Positions 1-8,505 of a stretch of DNA of 64,000 nucleotides are shown piece after piece. Position 1 is the first letter of the stretch, and each line of letters starts with the position of its first letter. A model generated the notes under the pieces. That model saw only the letters and a list, made by a program, of their open reading frames with translations, was not told where the DNA came from and did not search any database. Where the stretch lies: assembly GCA_050253535.1 (NCBI GenBank), contig JBFWIW010000001.1:26157-90156 (forward strand), written 5' to 3'. This stretch comes from JBFWIW01 sp050253535. GTDB taxonomy: Bacteria; Bacillota; Clostridia; Oscillospirales; Oscillospiraceae. The position numbers were made by a program, and so were the translations under genes.

Positions 1-2
1 TC

Positions 3-563
3 GCAAATTCGCTTACAGGACTCGAGTTCGCGCATGGGATACCGGGCTCTCTCGGCGGGGCGGCTTATATGAACGCGGGCGCGTACGGCGGGGAGATATG
101 CGATGTCGTTATTGAAACGACGGCGGTGACAAAAGATGGAGAGATTCGGGTTTACACGGCATCCGAGAATAATTTTTCTTACCGCCACAGCCGCTTTACA
201 GATTCCGATGACATTGTGCTTTCGCTTAGACTTCAGCTGGCAAAAGGCGACCCTGACGCGATAAAAGCCAAAATGGATGAGTATTCCGCAAGACGCCGGG
301 AGAGTCAGCCGTTAAACTATCCTAGCGCAGGCAGTACATTTAAGCGGCCCGTCGGCGGTTATGCCGCCGCAATGATAGACAAAGCGGGGCTCAGGGGATA
401 CGCGATAGGCGGCGCGCAGGTGTCGGAAAAGCACGCGGGATTCGTTATAAATCGAGGCGGCGCGACGTTCGGCGACGTTGTCAGTCTTATGGCGTATATT
501 AAAGAAACGGTGTATGAAAAATTTGGTGTTGAGCTCTTGCCGGAGGTAAGGATTATACGTTAG
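3..563 (+). CDS. murB: UDP-N-acetylenolpyruvoylglucosamine reductase, 5' truncated
   Basis: MurB reduces UDP-GlcNAc-enolpyruvate to UDP-MurNAc with NADPH and FAD in cytoplasmic peptidoglycan precursor synthesis. The frame is open from base 3, so the start and most of the FAD-binding domain lie upstream of the window. The visible part begins with the family's GLEFAHGIPGSLGG block followed by MNAGAYGGE, and later has YPSAGSTFKRP, where the Ser is the family's proton donor. The end EVRIIR is typical of the family. It is followed by the rapZ leader; murB-rapZ-yvcK-whiA is a familiar Gram-positive order. Confidence 0.95.
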   Translation, partial: ANSLTGLEFAHGIPGSLGGAAYMNAGAYGGEICDVVIETTAVTKDGEIRVYTASENNFSYRHSRFTDSDDIVLSLRLQLAKGDPDAIKAKMDEYSARRRESQPLNYPSAGSTFKRPVGGYAAAMIDKAGLRGYAIGGAQVSEKHAGFVINRGGATFGDVVSLMAYIKETVYEKFGVELLPEVRIIR

Positions 564-583
564 GGCTCCTGTGGAAGGTGTCC

Positions 584-717
584 GTGAAAAAATAACACTA
601 ATATCTGATGTTCCATTTTCTCGCCGACAAGCGGCGCCCGAAAATGATGGACAAATACTTCCCGTACGCGGGAGTCTTTCAAAACTATTTGTGCGCGTGA
701 GTACATGTGAGGTTTAT
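584..717 (+). promoter_or_regulatory. Recurring structured 5' leader, copy A (rapZ)
   Basis: This is a copy of the leader family described in the findings. It opens with a GTGAAAAAATAACACTAA box. A stem follows, CCATTTTC (613-620) against GAAAATGATGG (640-650), enclosing TCGCCGACAAGCGGCG. The second hairpin is CCCG-TACG-CGGG (661-672). The last is a G/C-rich hairpin at about 691-706 that runs directly into the Shine-Dalgarno GTGAGG (707-712) of rapZ. Whether it acts as RNA is inferred from the repetition and structure. Confidence 0.65.
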
Positions 718-1578
718 ATGGAATTACTTATCATTTCCGGACAGTCAGGCGCAGGGAAGAGCCGCGTGGCGGCGGTGCTCGAGGATATGAACTTCTACTG
801 TGTGGACAACATGCCCGTCGTCATGATGCCGCTTTTTGCGGAGCTTTGCCTTGCCACGCGGGGAAGGTTTGAGCGAGTCGCCCTGGTGACAGATGTGCGC
901 GGTCAGGAGAGCTTCGACAAACTCTTTGACGCGTTGGGCAAAATGCGCAGCATGGGCTGCGAATACAAGATACTTTATATAGGAGCTACGGTCGAGACGG
1001 TGGTAAAACGCTACAAGGAAACGAGACGCAGGCACCCGCTTGATCCCGAGGGTAAAAACCTCGAGCTGGCCGTCCAGAAAGAGATAGAGCTGCTCGCTCC
1101 TGTGAAAAATAGGGCCGACTATGTTATAGACACCTCGGAACTCACACTTGGCAAGCTCCAGCGCAAGCTATATAAGCTCTTTGCGGGAGAGCCGGAGGGC
1201 AAGGGGCTGCGCGTAAACATCATGTCCTTCGGCTACAAATACGGCATCCCCATAGAGGCGGATCTTGTGTTCGACGTGCGTTTTCTGCCGAATCCCTATT
1301 ATGTCCAGGATCTTAAGATACTGAGCGGGCTCGACGCGCCGGTCTCAGACTTTGTCTTCAGTCATGAAGAGTCGGGCCAGTTTATGACAAAGCTTACAGA
1401 TATGATAGGCTTTTTGCTTCCAAATTACGAGGAGGAGGGAAAGACCTCGCTCTCTATATGCATAGGGTGTACCGGCGGTCACCACCGCTCCGTCGCGATA
1501 GCGGTGAAGCTTGCCGAGTTTATAGCGCAGAAGGGTTATCAGGTCGAGTGTACTCACCGCGACGTGAACAAGACATAG
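718..1578 (+). CDS. rapZ: RNase adapter / nucleotide-binding protein RapZ (YvcJ)
   Basis: This P-loop protein binds and hydrolyses nucleotides. In enterobacteria RapZ controls GlcN6P synthase through small RNAs; in Bacillus YvcJ affects competence. The Walker A motif GQSGAGKS is at about residues 8-15, and the C-terminal half has the family block CIGCTGGHHRSV. I start it at the ATG at 718, which sits behind GTGAGG. A longer open frame begins at 571, but its extra 49 residues encode the structured leader. The 286-residue product is the usual family length. yvcK follows 8 nt after the stop, suggesting one transcript. Confidence 0.93.
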   Translation: MELLIISGQSGAGKSRVAAVLEDMNFYCVDNMPVVMMPLFAELCLATRGRFERVALVTDVRGQESFDKLFDALGKMRSMGCEYKILYIGATVETVVKRYKETRRRHPLDPEGKNLELAVQKEIELLAPVKNRADYVIDTSELTLGKLQRKLYKLFAGEPEGKGLRVNIMSFGYKYGIPIEADLVFDVRFLPNPYYVQDLKILSGLDAPVSDFVFSHEESGQFMTKLTDMIGFLLPNYEEEGKTSLSICIGCTGGHHRSVAIAVKLAEFIAQKGYQVECTHRDVNKT

Positions 1579-1586
1579 GTGAGAAA

Positions 1587-2633
1587 ATGGAACCAGAAGC
1601 GAATAAGAATTTTATAGCGCCGTCCGTCGTATGCATAGGCGGGGGAACGGGGCTTTCAACGATGCTCCGCGGGCTTAAGCTGTATACGTCGGCGATAACG
1701 GCAGTCGTTACAGTGGCGGATGATGGGGGCGGTTCCGGCATACTGCGCTCCGAGCTGGGCATGCTGCCGCCTGGCGATATCAGAAACTGCATCCTCGCGC
1801 TTTCGAATATAGAGCCGACAATGGAAAAACTCCTGGCCTACAGATTCAATACGGGCTCTTTAAAGGGGCAGAGCTTCGGCAATCTGTTTTTGGCGGCGAT
1901 GAACGGGATATGCCCGTCTTTCGACGAGGCGGTGCGGCGTATGTGCGACGTTCTTGCTATTACGGGCAGGGTCCTTCCCGTTACTAACGAGGACGTGCGC
2001 CTTGCGGCGGAATTTGAGGACGGCTCGACTGTTTTGGGAGAATGCCACATATCCGCGGCGAAAAAGCTGTGCGGCTGCAGGATAAAAAGGGTGTCGCTCA
2101 TACCGGAAAAGCCGAAGGCACACCCCGAGTGCATTACTGCTATAGAGAGCGCCGACATGATACTTTTCGGACCGGGAAGCCTATATACGAGCGTTATACC
2201 AAACCTCCTGGTGGACGGTATATCGGACGCCGTGCAACGTTCCAACGCGGTGAAAATCTTTATTGGGAACGTTATGACTCAAATTGGAGAGACTGAGGAT
2301 TATTCGCTCTCCGACCACATAAAGGAGCTCTTTATACATGCCGGCGCAAAGCTCTTCGACATAGTGCTTGCAAACAATATGCCGATGCCGGATAAGCTTT
2401 TGAAAAAGTACGAGGAAGAGAGAGCATGCCAGATTTTTGCCGACAGGGAAGAGATCGGAAAACTCGGGGTAAAGCTCTATGAAGCTCCGGTATGCACAAG
2501 GGAAACGGAACTGGTGCGTCATAATACAAGGCTTTTGGCAAGGGAAATATTCCGGATATACAGGGAGGTCTCAACTATCGGTATAGGAGAAATCTCTCCG
2601 GGCAAAGAGCCTATTTCTGCCGGGGAAGTATAG
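1587..2633 (+). CDS. yvcK: YvcK / CofD-like gluconeogenesis factor
   Basis: YvcK has the fold of CofD (2-phospho-lactate transferase). It is needed for growth on gluconeogenic carbon and for normal cell-wall synthesis in Bacillus, where it binds UDP-sugars. Visible marks are the N-terminal CIGGGTGLSTMLRGLK loop, VTVADDGGGSGILR, and PPGDIRNCILAL. Later come FGPGSLYTSVIPNLL and DIVLANN. The ATG at 1587 follows AGGTGAG and lies 8 nt after rapZ; the in-frame sequence upstream is rapZ coding DNA. At 348 residues it is a normal size. Confidence 0.92.
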   Translation: MEPEANKNFIAPSVVCIGGGTGLSTMLRGLKLYTSAITAVVTVADDGGGSGILRSELGMLPPGDIRNCILALSNIEPTMEKLLAYRFNTGSLKGQSFGNLFLAAMNGICPSFDEAVRRMCDVLAITGRVLPVTNEDVRLAAEFEDGSTVLGECHISAAKKLCGCRIKRVSLIPEKPKAHPECITAIESADMILFGPGSLYTSVIPNLLVDGISDAVQRSNAVKIFIGNVMTQIGETEDYSLSDHIKELFIHAGAKLFDIVLANNMPMPDKLLKKYEEERACQIFADREEIGKLGVKLYEAPVCTRETELVRHNTRLLAREIFRIYREVSTIGIGEISPGKEPISAGEV

Positions 2634-2634
2634 T

Positions 2635-2769
2635 GTGAAAATCAAACTGTCACCAAAAAATATTCCATTTTCTCCCCGCCCCTCGGCACCTTAAAAAGAT
2701 GGACAAAACCGCCCCTGCGTTGGAGGCATTTATTACAGCTTGTGTATGTCAGCGCATGGAAGTTAGTAT
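2635..2769 (+). promoter_or_regulatory. Recurring structured 5' leader, copy B1 (first of tandem pair before whiA)
   Basis: This copy begins GTGAAAATCAAACTG and has the same CCATTTT...AAAAGATGG outer stem as the rapZ copy. A GCC...GGC second hairpin follows near 2711-2727. It ends TGTATGTCAGCGCATGGAAGTTAGTATG at 2768, just like a true leader plus start codon. No whiA start is here; the next copy begins at once. The ATG at 2768 opens a 43-codon frame that ends in the whiA ribosome binding region. Confidence 0.6.
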
Positions 2770-2900
2770 GAAAAATCACACTAACATTTATATATGGCGT
2801 GCCGCTCGCCGACAAGCGGCAACCGCGGCACATGTCATTAACCGCCATTGGATTATGAGGCTTAATGATTTATTTATGCGCAGCGCGAATGGAGGTTAAT
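2768..2900 (+). promoter_or_regulatory. Recurring structured 5' leader, copy B2 (second of tandem pair before whiA)
   Basis: It opens ATGAAAAATCACACTAAC. A TGCCGC...GCGGCA stem encloses TCGCCGACAAGCGGCAACC, identical in its core to the rapZ and spoIIIAD copies. The second stem is ATTAA..GCC / GGC.TTAAT. The last hairpin, ATGCGC-A-GCGCGAATG, touches the GGAGG of whiA. Compared with copy B1 the outer stem is a different sequence with preserved pairing. Confidence 0.65.
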
Positions 2901-3809
2901 ATGTCGTTCTCGTCGGACGTAAAAACCGAGCTTTGCAGGGCTCCTATAAACAAGAGCTGCTGTGCCGTCGCAGAGTGCTACGGCATACTCCTGTTCTGCA
3001 ATACATTTGCCTCCAGCGGGATGAAGCTCATAACTGAATCGCATCCGTTTGCGAAAAGACTTCCAAAGCTGTTTAAAAAGGCATTCGGCTTTAGTTTTGA
3101 TATTCAGCCGGAGGACGCGGAAAGGGCGGGTAAACTCGCGTTTTTAATTACAGACACGAAAAAGCTGGACATCCTTTTTGACATCTACGGATATGACAGA
3201 AGAAGCATACTGGCTCACCATATAAATCTGGGGATACTGGAGGAAGATTGCTGCCGCCAGAGCTTTTTGAGAGGGGCTTTTCTCGCCGGAGGGAGCGTTA
3301 CAGACCCTAAGAAGCGTTACCATCTCGAATTTGTAACAGACCATTTCAGCGTGGGGCGAGAGGTGTTTTCGCTGCTTTTGGATATGGGATTCGAGCCAAA
3401 GAGCACGTCACGCGCGGGAAATTACATCACCTACTTTAAGCAGAGTGAGACAATAGAGGATTTTCTAACGACAATAGGCGCGCCGGTCGCCTCGATGGAA
3501 ATAATGTCCGCCAAGATAATGAAAGATATGAGGAGCAGCGTAAACCGAAGGGTAAACTGCGACACGGCGAACGTCGGGAAGACGGTGGAGGCGGCGCAGG
3601 AGCAGCTTGAAGCCATTCGAAAGCTTGAGGCCTCAGTCGGGCTCAAAAATCTCCCGGACAAGCTTGCTCAGACAGCGTTTATAAGAGTCTCAAATCCCGA
3701 GGCGAGTCTTTCGGAGCTTGCGCTGCTCACCGACCCACCTGTCACAAAATCTTGTCTTAACCACAGGCTGCGGAAGCTTATGGAGCTTGCCGCCGACGCC
3801 AAGGAGTAA
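2901..3809 (+). CDS. whiA: WhiA, LAGLIDADG-fold/HTH DNA-binding protein
   Basis: WhiA homologues have an N-terminal degenerate homing-endonuclease fold and a C-terminal helix-turn-helix. In actinomycetes the protein drives sporulation septation; in Bacillus it affects cell division and chromosome segregation. The N-terminus reads SFSSDVKTELCRAP and the fold core includes RQSFLRGAFLAGGSV. A C-terminal helix-turn-helix is seen around ASLSELALLTDPPVTKSCLNHRLRKL. The ATG at 2901 follows GGAGG by the usual distance, and the upstream in-frame codons are leader. The 302-residue length is standard. Confidence 0.93.
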   Translation: MSFSSDVKTELCRAPINKSCCAVAECYGILLFCNTFASSGMKLITESHPFAKRLPKLFKKAFGFSFDIQPEDAERAGKLAFLITDTKKLDILFDIYGYDRRSILAHHINLGILEEDCCRQSFLRGAFLAGGSVTDPKKRYHLEFVTDHFSVGREVFSLLLDMGFEPKSTSRAGNYITYFKQSETIEDFLTTIGAPVASMEIMSAKIMKDMRSSVNRRVNCDTANVGKTVEAAQEQLEAIRKLEASVGLKNLPDKLAQTAFIRVSNPEASLSELALLTDPPVTKSCLNHRLRKLMELAADAKE

Positions 3810-3837
3810 CAAAATTCATGGGAAACCCGGAGGGCTT

Positions 3838-3990
3838 CTTATGAAGGTGGCTTGAATGACGGCTGCTCAGCCGCGGCCGTCATGAGAAGTGTCAGTTCCG
3901 CCGCACATGTCACCGGAACTGTCGGATTTATTTCCGCCGCGCGCGGCGGGAACGTTTTTTTAAACTGGTTGGAAAGGAATAGTCATTAAT
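3838..3990 (+). promoter_or_regulatory. Structured leader module shared by dnaE and oapA, dnaE copy
   Basis: This 5' region aligns with 59090-59235 upstream of oapA. It contains TGACGGC..GCCGTCA pairing around CTCAGCC, then CAGTTCCG...CGGAACTG enclosing the conserved ACATGTCAC. A TTCCGCCGC-GC-GCGGCGGGAA hairpin follows. In the oapA copy the second stem reads GTCATTTC...GAAATGAC, so pairing is kept while bases change. No coding frame is evident, and no strong promoter was identified here. Confidence 0.6.
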
Positions 3991-6900
3991 ATGTCTTTTG
4001 TGCATCTTCACGTACACAGCGAGTACAGCTTACTCGACGGGGCCTGCCGGATTGGCGGGCTTGTTTCGCGCGCAAAAGAGCTGGGTCAGAGCGCGATAGC
4101 GGTAACCGATCACGGTGTCATGTACGGGACGATTGCATTTTATAAAGAGGCGAAAAAAAGGGGAATAAAGCCCATAATCGGCTGCGAAGTATATGTCGCG
4201 CCGGCATCGCGCTTCGACAGGGAACACAGCGAGGATGCCTCAGGGTACCATCTGGTGCTGCTTTGCAAGAACGAGGAGGGGTATAAGAACCTCTGCCGCC
4301 TTGTGAGCCTTGCATTTACCGAGGGATTTTATATAAAGCCCCGCATTGATATGGCGTCTTTAAAAAAATATGCCGGCGGGCTGATCGCGCTCTCTGCATG
4401 CCTCGGCGGCGAGGTACCGAAGCTGCTCTCACGCGGCGACTACGACGGAGCCAGGCGCAGGGCGCTCGAAATGCGGGAAATTTTTGGAGCGGATTCTTAT
4501 TATCTTGAACTGCAGGATCACGGTGTAGCCGAGCAGAAGCCTGTCAATGAAGGGCTTATACGCATACACCATGAGACCGGGATACCGCTGGTCGTAACTA
4601 ACGACGCGCACTACTTAACGCGGGAGGATGCTGAGGGGCAGGATATACTCCTTTGTATACAGACGGGTAAAGCGGTCAGTGACGAGAACCGCATGCGCTT
4701 TGAGACCGAGGAGTTCTATATAAAATCAGAAGAGGAAATGCGCGCACTGTTCCCGGAGTTTGCGGAGGCTGCGGACAACACACAAAAGATTGCGGATATG
4801 TGCAGTCTTGAGTTCGAGTTCGGGCGCTACCACCTGCCGGAGTTCGAGCTTCCCGCGGGGGAGACGGCGGAGCACTATCTGGAAAAGCTGTGTCTTGAAG
4901 GCTTTTCAAAGCGCTACGGCGATGATGAAAAAATAAAAAAGCAGCTCTATTACGAGCTCGATATGATAAACCGCATGGGTTTTACAGACTATTTCCTCAT
5001 AGTCTCGGATTTCATCGCCTTTGCAAAGGGAGAGGGGATACCAGTGGGCCCGGGGCGCGGCAGCGCCGCGGGGAGCGTCGCATCCTACTGCCTTGGGATT
5101 ACGGATGTCGACCCGATAAAATACAGTCTTTTTTTTGAGCGCTTTTTGAACCCCGAGCGCGTAAGTATGCCGGATATCGACATAGATTTCTGTGAGCGGC
5201 GGCGCGGCGAGGTCATAGACTATGTAAAGCGCAAATACGGCGCGGATAAGGTCGCTCAGATAGTGACGTTCAACACGCTCAAGGCAAAAAATGCAGTAAG
5301 AAGCGTCTCCAAGGCGCTCTCGCTCACCTTTGCCGAAGAAAACGAGCTGGCGAAGACAATACCCGGCGAGCTCGGCATGACGATCGAAAAGGCACTCTCC
5401 TCCTCAAAACAGCTCCGCGAGATGTGCGAAAACGACCCCAGAGTCAAAAAGGTCATCGACGTCGCCCGTATGATAGAGGGAATGCCAAAGGACTCCGGCA
5501 CGCACGCGGCGGGCGTCGTTATAACACGCGACCCCGTGTACACCTATGTCCCGCTCACGCTTTCCAAAAAGGACGACTCGATAGCGACGCAGTATGTGAT
5601 GACGACGCTGGAGGAGCTCGGCCTTCTCAAGATGGACTTCCTCGGCCTTCGAAACCTCACGGTGATAGACGATGCGCAGAGGGAGATAATGAAATCGATT
5701 CCCGGGTTTTCCATCAAAGACATACCTGATGATGACAGGGAGACTTACGATATGCTCTCGGCCGGAAAGACTTCCGGCGTATTTCAGATGGAATCCACAG
5801 GCATTACATCCGTCTGCACAGGTATGCAGCCTCAGAGCATAGAGGACATAACCGCTATCATTGCCCTCTACCGCCCGGGGCCTATGGAGTCTATCCCGCG
5901 CTTTATTGAGAGCAAGAAAAATCCTAAGAAAATAAGCTATAAGCATCCGCTTTTAGAACCTATACTGGATGTCACGTATGGCTGTATCGTCTATCAGGAA
6001 CAGGTTATCGAGATATTCCGACGCCTGGGCGGCTTTTCGCTGGGGCAGGCCGACATGATCCGACGCGCCATGTCGAAGAAGAAACAGGCGGAGATAGTAA
6101 AGGAGCGAAAAACCTTTATAGACGGCGATCCGGAGAGGGGAATCTGCGGCGCCGTTTCCAATGGCGTACCGAGGGACATTGCCGGCAGCATATATGATGA
6201 AATACTGGATTTTGCCAATTACGCCTTCAACAAAGCGCACGCCGTGGCCTATGCCATCATTAGTTATCAGACAGCTTATCTGAAATGCCACTACCCGCGC
6301 GAATACATGGCGGCCCTGATGAGCTCCGTTCTCGACCTTCCCGACAAGGTCTCCGAATACACGGCAGAATGCAGGGATATGGGCATTAAACTTCTTCCGC
6401 CGGATGTGAACGAATCGAACGACAGCTTTTCGGTGGCGGGCGACCACATACGATACGGACTTGTCGCCGTAAAAAATATAGGACGCGGTTTTATAAAGTC
6501 AGTCATGGCGGAGCGCGAATCGGGCGGCAGGTTTATGGCGTTCGACGAGTTCTGCGAGAGAATGTACGGCTCCGATCTGAACCGCCGCGCGCTTGAAAGC
6601 CTGATTAAATGCGGCGGATTTGACAGTCTGGGTTACAGGCGGAGCCAGCTTATGCGGGTTTGCGGCGCGGTTCTGGAGAACATTGCGGACAGCCGACGCA
6701 AAAACGTTGAAGGCCAGCTTGATATGTTCGGCATGGCACAGGAGGTTCAGGATACTAAAAAAAGCGGCCTCGCTCTCCCCGATATTCCGGAGTATACCCC
6801 GCGTGAGCTCATGGCTATGGAGCGGGAGGTTACCGGCCTCTACCTCACGGGGCACCCGATGGACGAATACCGCGCGCCGGCCAAAACAGCGGGGGCTGTA

Positions 6901-7455
6901 TCGATAGGACGCATATTGTCGGCTTTTGCAGAGGAAAGCGACACAGGCGAATTTAAGGATGATCAGCAGATAACTGTTGCCGGGGTCATATCAGCCGTGA
7001 AGACCAAGACGACGCGCAACAATTCGCTCATGGCGTATATAACAATCGAGGACGGCAGCGGCTCGATGGAACTTCTCGCGTTCCAACGGGCTCTCGATCA
7101 GTGCGGCGGCTACCTGCGCGAAGGCGTGCCGGTTATCATAAAGGGCAGGCTTTCCGTCCGCGACGAAAAAGAGCCGCAGATAGTTGTTGACACAGTGCGT
7201 CCGCTCTCCGATCTTGACCCTCTGCCGGGAGAGGCGCGGAAAATCGAAAAGAAACTCTATGTAAAGATACCGTCGGAGTCGGACCCAGCATATGAGCGGT
7301 TAAAGCTCATACTGATCATGTTTCCCGGCGATGAACAGATGGTGCTTTATTTTGAGGATAAAAAGAAAAAGCTGGGCGCAAAATGCGCCATCCACCAAGC
7401 GCTCGTAAAGGAACTGGAGGATATGCTCGGACCCGGCAGCGTGGTGGTAAAATAA
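3991..7455 (+). CDS. dnaE: DNA polymerase III alpha subunit, DnaE type
   Basis: This is a replicative or lagging-strand DNA polymerase of the C family. Domains in order are an N-terminal PHP domain (HLHVHSEYSLLDG at about residues 5-17, then AVTDHG) and the polymerase core, with GPGRGSAAGS near 352 and the catalytic PDIDIDF near 393. The palm segment LLKMDFLGLRNL is near 548, and YRPGPMESIPRF lies further on. Helix-hairpin-helix elements and an OB fold follow at about 993-1100. There is no embedded 3'-5' exonuclease, so this is DnaE and not PolC. At 1154 residues it is full length. SD AAAGGAA precedes the ATG. cysK starts 23 nt downstream. Confidence 0.96.
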   Translation: MSFVHLHVHSEYSLLDGACRIGGLVSRAKELGQSAIAVTDHGVMYGTIAFYKEAKKRGIKPIIGCEVYVAPASRFDREHSEDASGYHLVLLCKNEEGYKNLCRLVSLAFTEGFYIKPRIDMASLKKYAGGLIALSACLGGEVPKLLSRGDYDGARRRALEMREIFGADSYYLELQDHGVAEQKPVNEGLIRIHHETGIPLVVTNDAHYLTREDAEGQDILLCIQTGKAVSDENRMRFETEEFYIKSEEEMRALFPEFAEAADNTQKIADMCSLEFEFGRYHLPEFELPAGETAEHYLEKLCLEGFSKRYGDDEKIKKQLYYELDMINRMGFTDYFLIVSDFIAFAKGEGIPVGPGRGSAAGSVASYCLGITDVDPIKYSLFFERFLNPERVSMPDIDIDFCERRRGEVIDYVKRKYGADKVAQIVTFNTLKAKNAVRSVSKALSLTFAEENELAKTIPGELGMTIEKALSSSKQLREMCENDPRVKKVIDVARMIEGMPKDSGTHAAGVVITRDPVYTYVPLTLSKKDDSIATQYVMTTLEELGLLKMDFLGLRNLTVIDDAQREIMKSIPGFSIKDIPDDDRETYDMLSAGKTSGVFQMESTGITSVCTGMQPQSIEDITAIIALYRPGPMESIPRFIESKKNPKKISYKHPLLEPILDVTYGCIVYQEQVIEIFRRLGGFSLGQADMIRRAMSKKKQAEIVKERKTFIDGDPERGICGAVSNGVPRDIAGSIYDEILDFANYAFNKAHAVAYAIISYQTAYLKCHYPREYMAALMSSVLDLPDKVSEYTAECRDMGIKLLPPDVNESNDSFSVAGDHIRYGLVAVKNIGRGFIKSVMAERESGGRFMAFDEFCERMYGSDLNRRALESLIKCGGFDSLGYRRSQLMRVCGAVLENIADSRRKNVEGQLDMFGMAQEVQDTKKSGLALPDIPEYTPRELMAMEREVTGLYLTGHPMDEYRAPAKTAGAVSIGRILSAFAEESDTGEFKDDQQITVAGVISAVKTKTTRNNSLMAYITIEDGSGSMELLAFQRALDQCGGYLREGVPVIIKGRLSVRDEKEPQIVVDTVRPLSDLDPLPGEARKIEKKLYVKIPSESDPAYERLKLILIMFPGDEQMVLYFEDKKKKLGAKCAIHQALVKELEDMLGPGSVVVK

Positions 7456-7478
7456 GCAGAAAGAGAGTTTTTTACAGC

Positions 7479-8411
7479 ATGGTTTACGGTAATATTCTTG
7501 AAGCAATAGGACACACCCCGATGGTTCGCCTCGGGCGGATGACAGGCCCCGACAGCGCCGAGGTACTTGTAAAATTTGAGGGCTTGAATGTGGGCGGTTC
7601 AATAAAGACACGAACGGCGTACAACATGATATGCGACGCCGAAAAACGCGGAATACTAAACGAAAATTCGATAATCGTCGAGCCGACGAGCGGCAATCAG
7701 GGCATAGGACTCTCACTGGTCGGCGCGGTCAAGGGATATAAGACAGTCATAATAATGCCGGACTCAGTCAGCGAGGAGAGACGCAAGCTTATTAAACACT
7801 ACGGCGCGGAAGTAAAGCTTATACACGACGGCGGGGATATCGGAAAGTGCATAGCAGAGTGTCTTGCGACCGCGCTCTCCATGCGGGACGAGGACCCGAA
7901 CGTCTTTGTACCTCAACAGTTTGAAAACCCTGCAAATCCGATGGTGCATAAGCACCACACCGGGCTTGAGATACTGGAACAGGTCGCGGGTCCCATCCAT
8001 GGGTTCTGCAGCGGCGTCGGTACCGGCGGTACGATAAGCGGCATAGGGGAGACGTTAAAGGCGCTCAATCCGGACATGGAGATATGGGCGGTAGAGCCCG
8101 AGAACGCCGCCATTCTTGCGGGCGGCAACATCGGCACCCACCTGCAGATGGGAATAGGTGACGGGCTCATTCCGGAAAATCTCAACCTTAACATTTATAA
8201 CCATATCTATATCGTTACCGACGACGAGGCGATAGATACGGCGCGCCGCCTCGCACGCGAGGAGGGACTCCTCTGCGGTATATCCAGCGGTACGAACGTA
8301 GCCGCCGCACTGCACCTCGCCGAAAAGCTGGGAAAGGGGAAAACGGTCGTTACCGTCCTCCCGGATACGGCTGAGAGATATTTTTCAACTCCGCTTTTTG
8401 AAAATGAGTGA
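7479..8411 (+). CDS. cysK: Cysteine synthase (O-acetylserine sulfhydrylase), PLP-dependent
   Basis: It converts O-acetylserine and sulfide to cysteine. The PLP lysine lies in NVGGSIKTRTA (most relatives have GSIKDR; the Thr here is a mild departure). The phosphate and substrate loops are PTSGNQGIGLS and GVGTGGTISG, with SSGTN near the C-terminus. It is 310 residues, normal for CysK. The start at 7479 is inferred from the conserved VYGNILEAIGHTPMVRLG N-terminus; the purine-rich AAAGAGAG upstream is a weak ribosome site. It probably shares the dnaE transcript and ends at a strong bidirectional terminator. Cystathionine beta-synthase-like activity cannot be excluded. Confidence 0.9.
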   Translation: MVYGNILEAIGHTPMVRLGRMTGPDSAEVLVKFEGLNVGGSIKTRTAYNMICDAEKRGILNENSIIVEPTSGNQGIGLSLVGAVKGYKTVIIMPDSVSEERRKLIKHYGAEVKLIHDGGDIGKCIAECLATALSMRDEDPNVFVPQQFENPANPMVHKHHTGLEILEQVAGPIHGFCSGVGTGGTISGIGETLKALNPDMEIWAVEPENAAILAGGNIGTHLQMGIGDGLIPENLNLNIYNHIYIVTDDEAIDTARRLAREEGLLCGISSGTNVAAALHLAEKLGKGKTVVTVLPDTAERYFSTPLFENE

Positions 8412-8435
8412 ATATAAAACAAATCGCGGCACAGC

Positions 8436-8478
8436 AAAAAACGGCTTCCGGGGCAAATGCCTCAGGAGGCCGTTTTTT
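8436..8478. terminator. Bidirectional terminator between cysK and the FAD oxidoreductase
   Basis: A 14-bp stem pairs 8436-8449 with 8465-8478 (one G-T pair). A-runs and T-runs flank both sides, so it works for both convergent genes. Confidence 0.9.
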
Positions 8479-8505
8479 AGTCATAACGGATGGGTAATAT
8501 GGACA

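Noticed and set aside
571..717. 49-codon N-terminal extension of RapZ
   Set aside because: It is the structured leader; the family starts at MELLIISGQSGAGKS.
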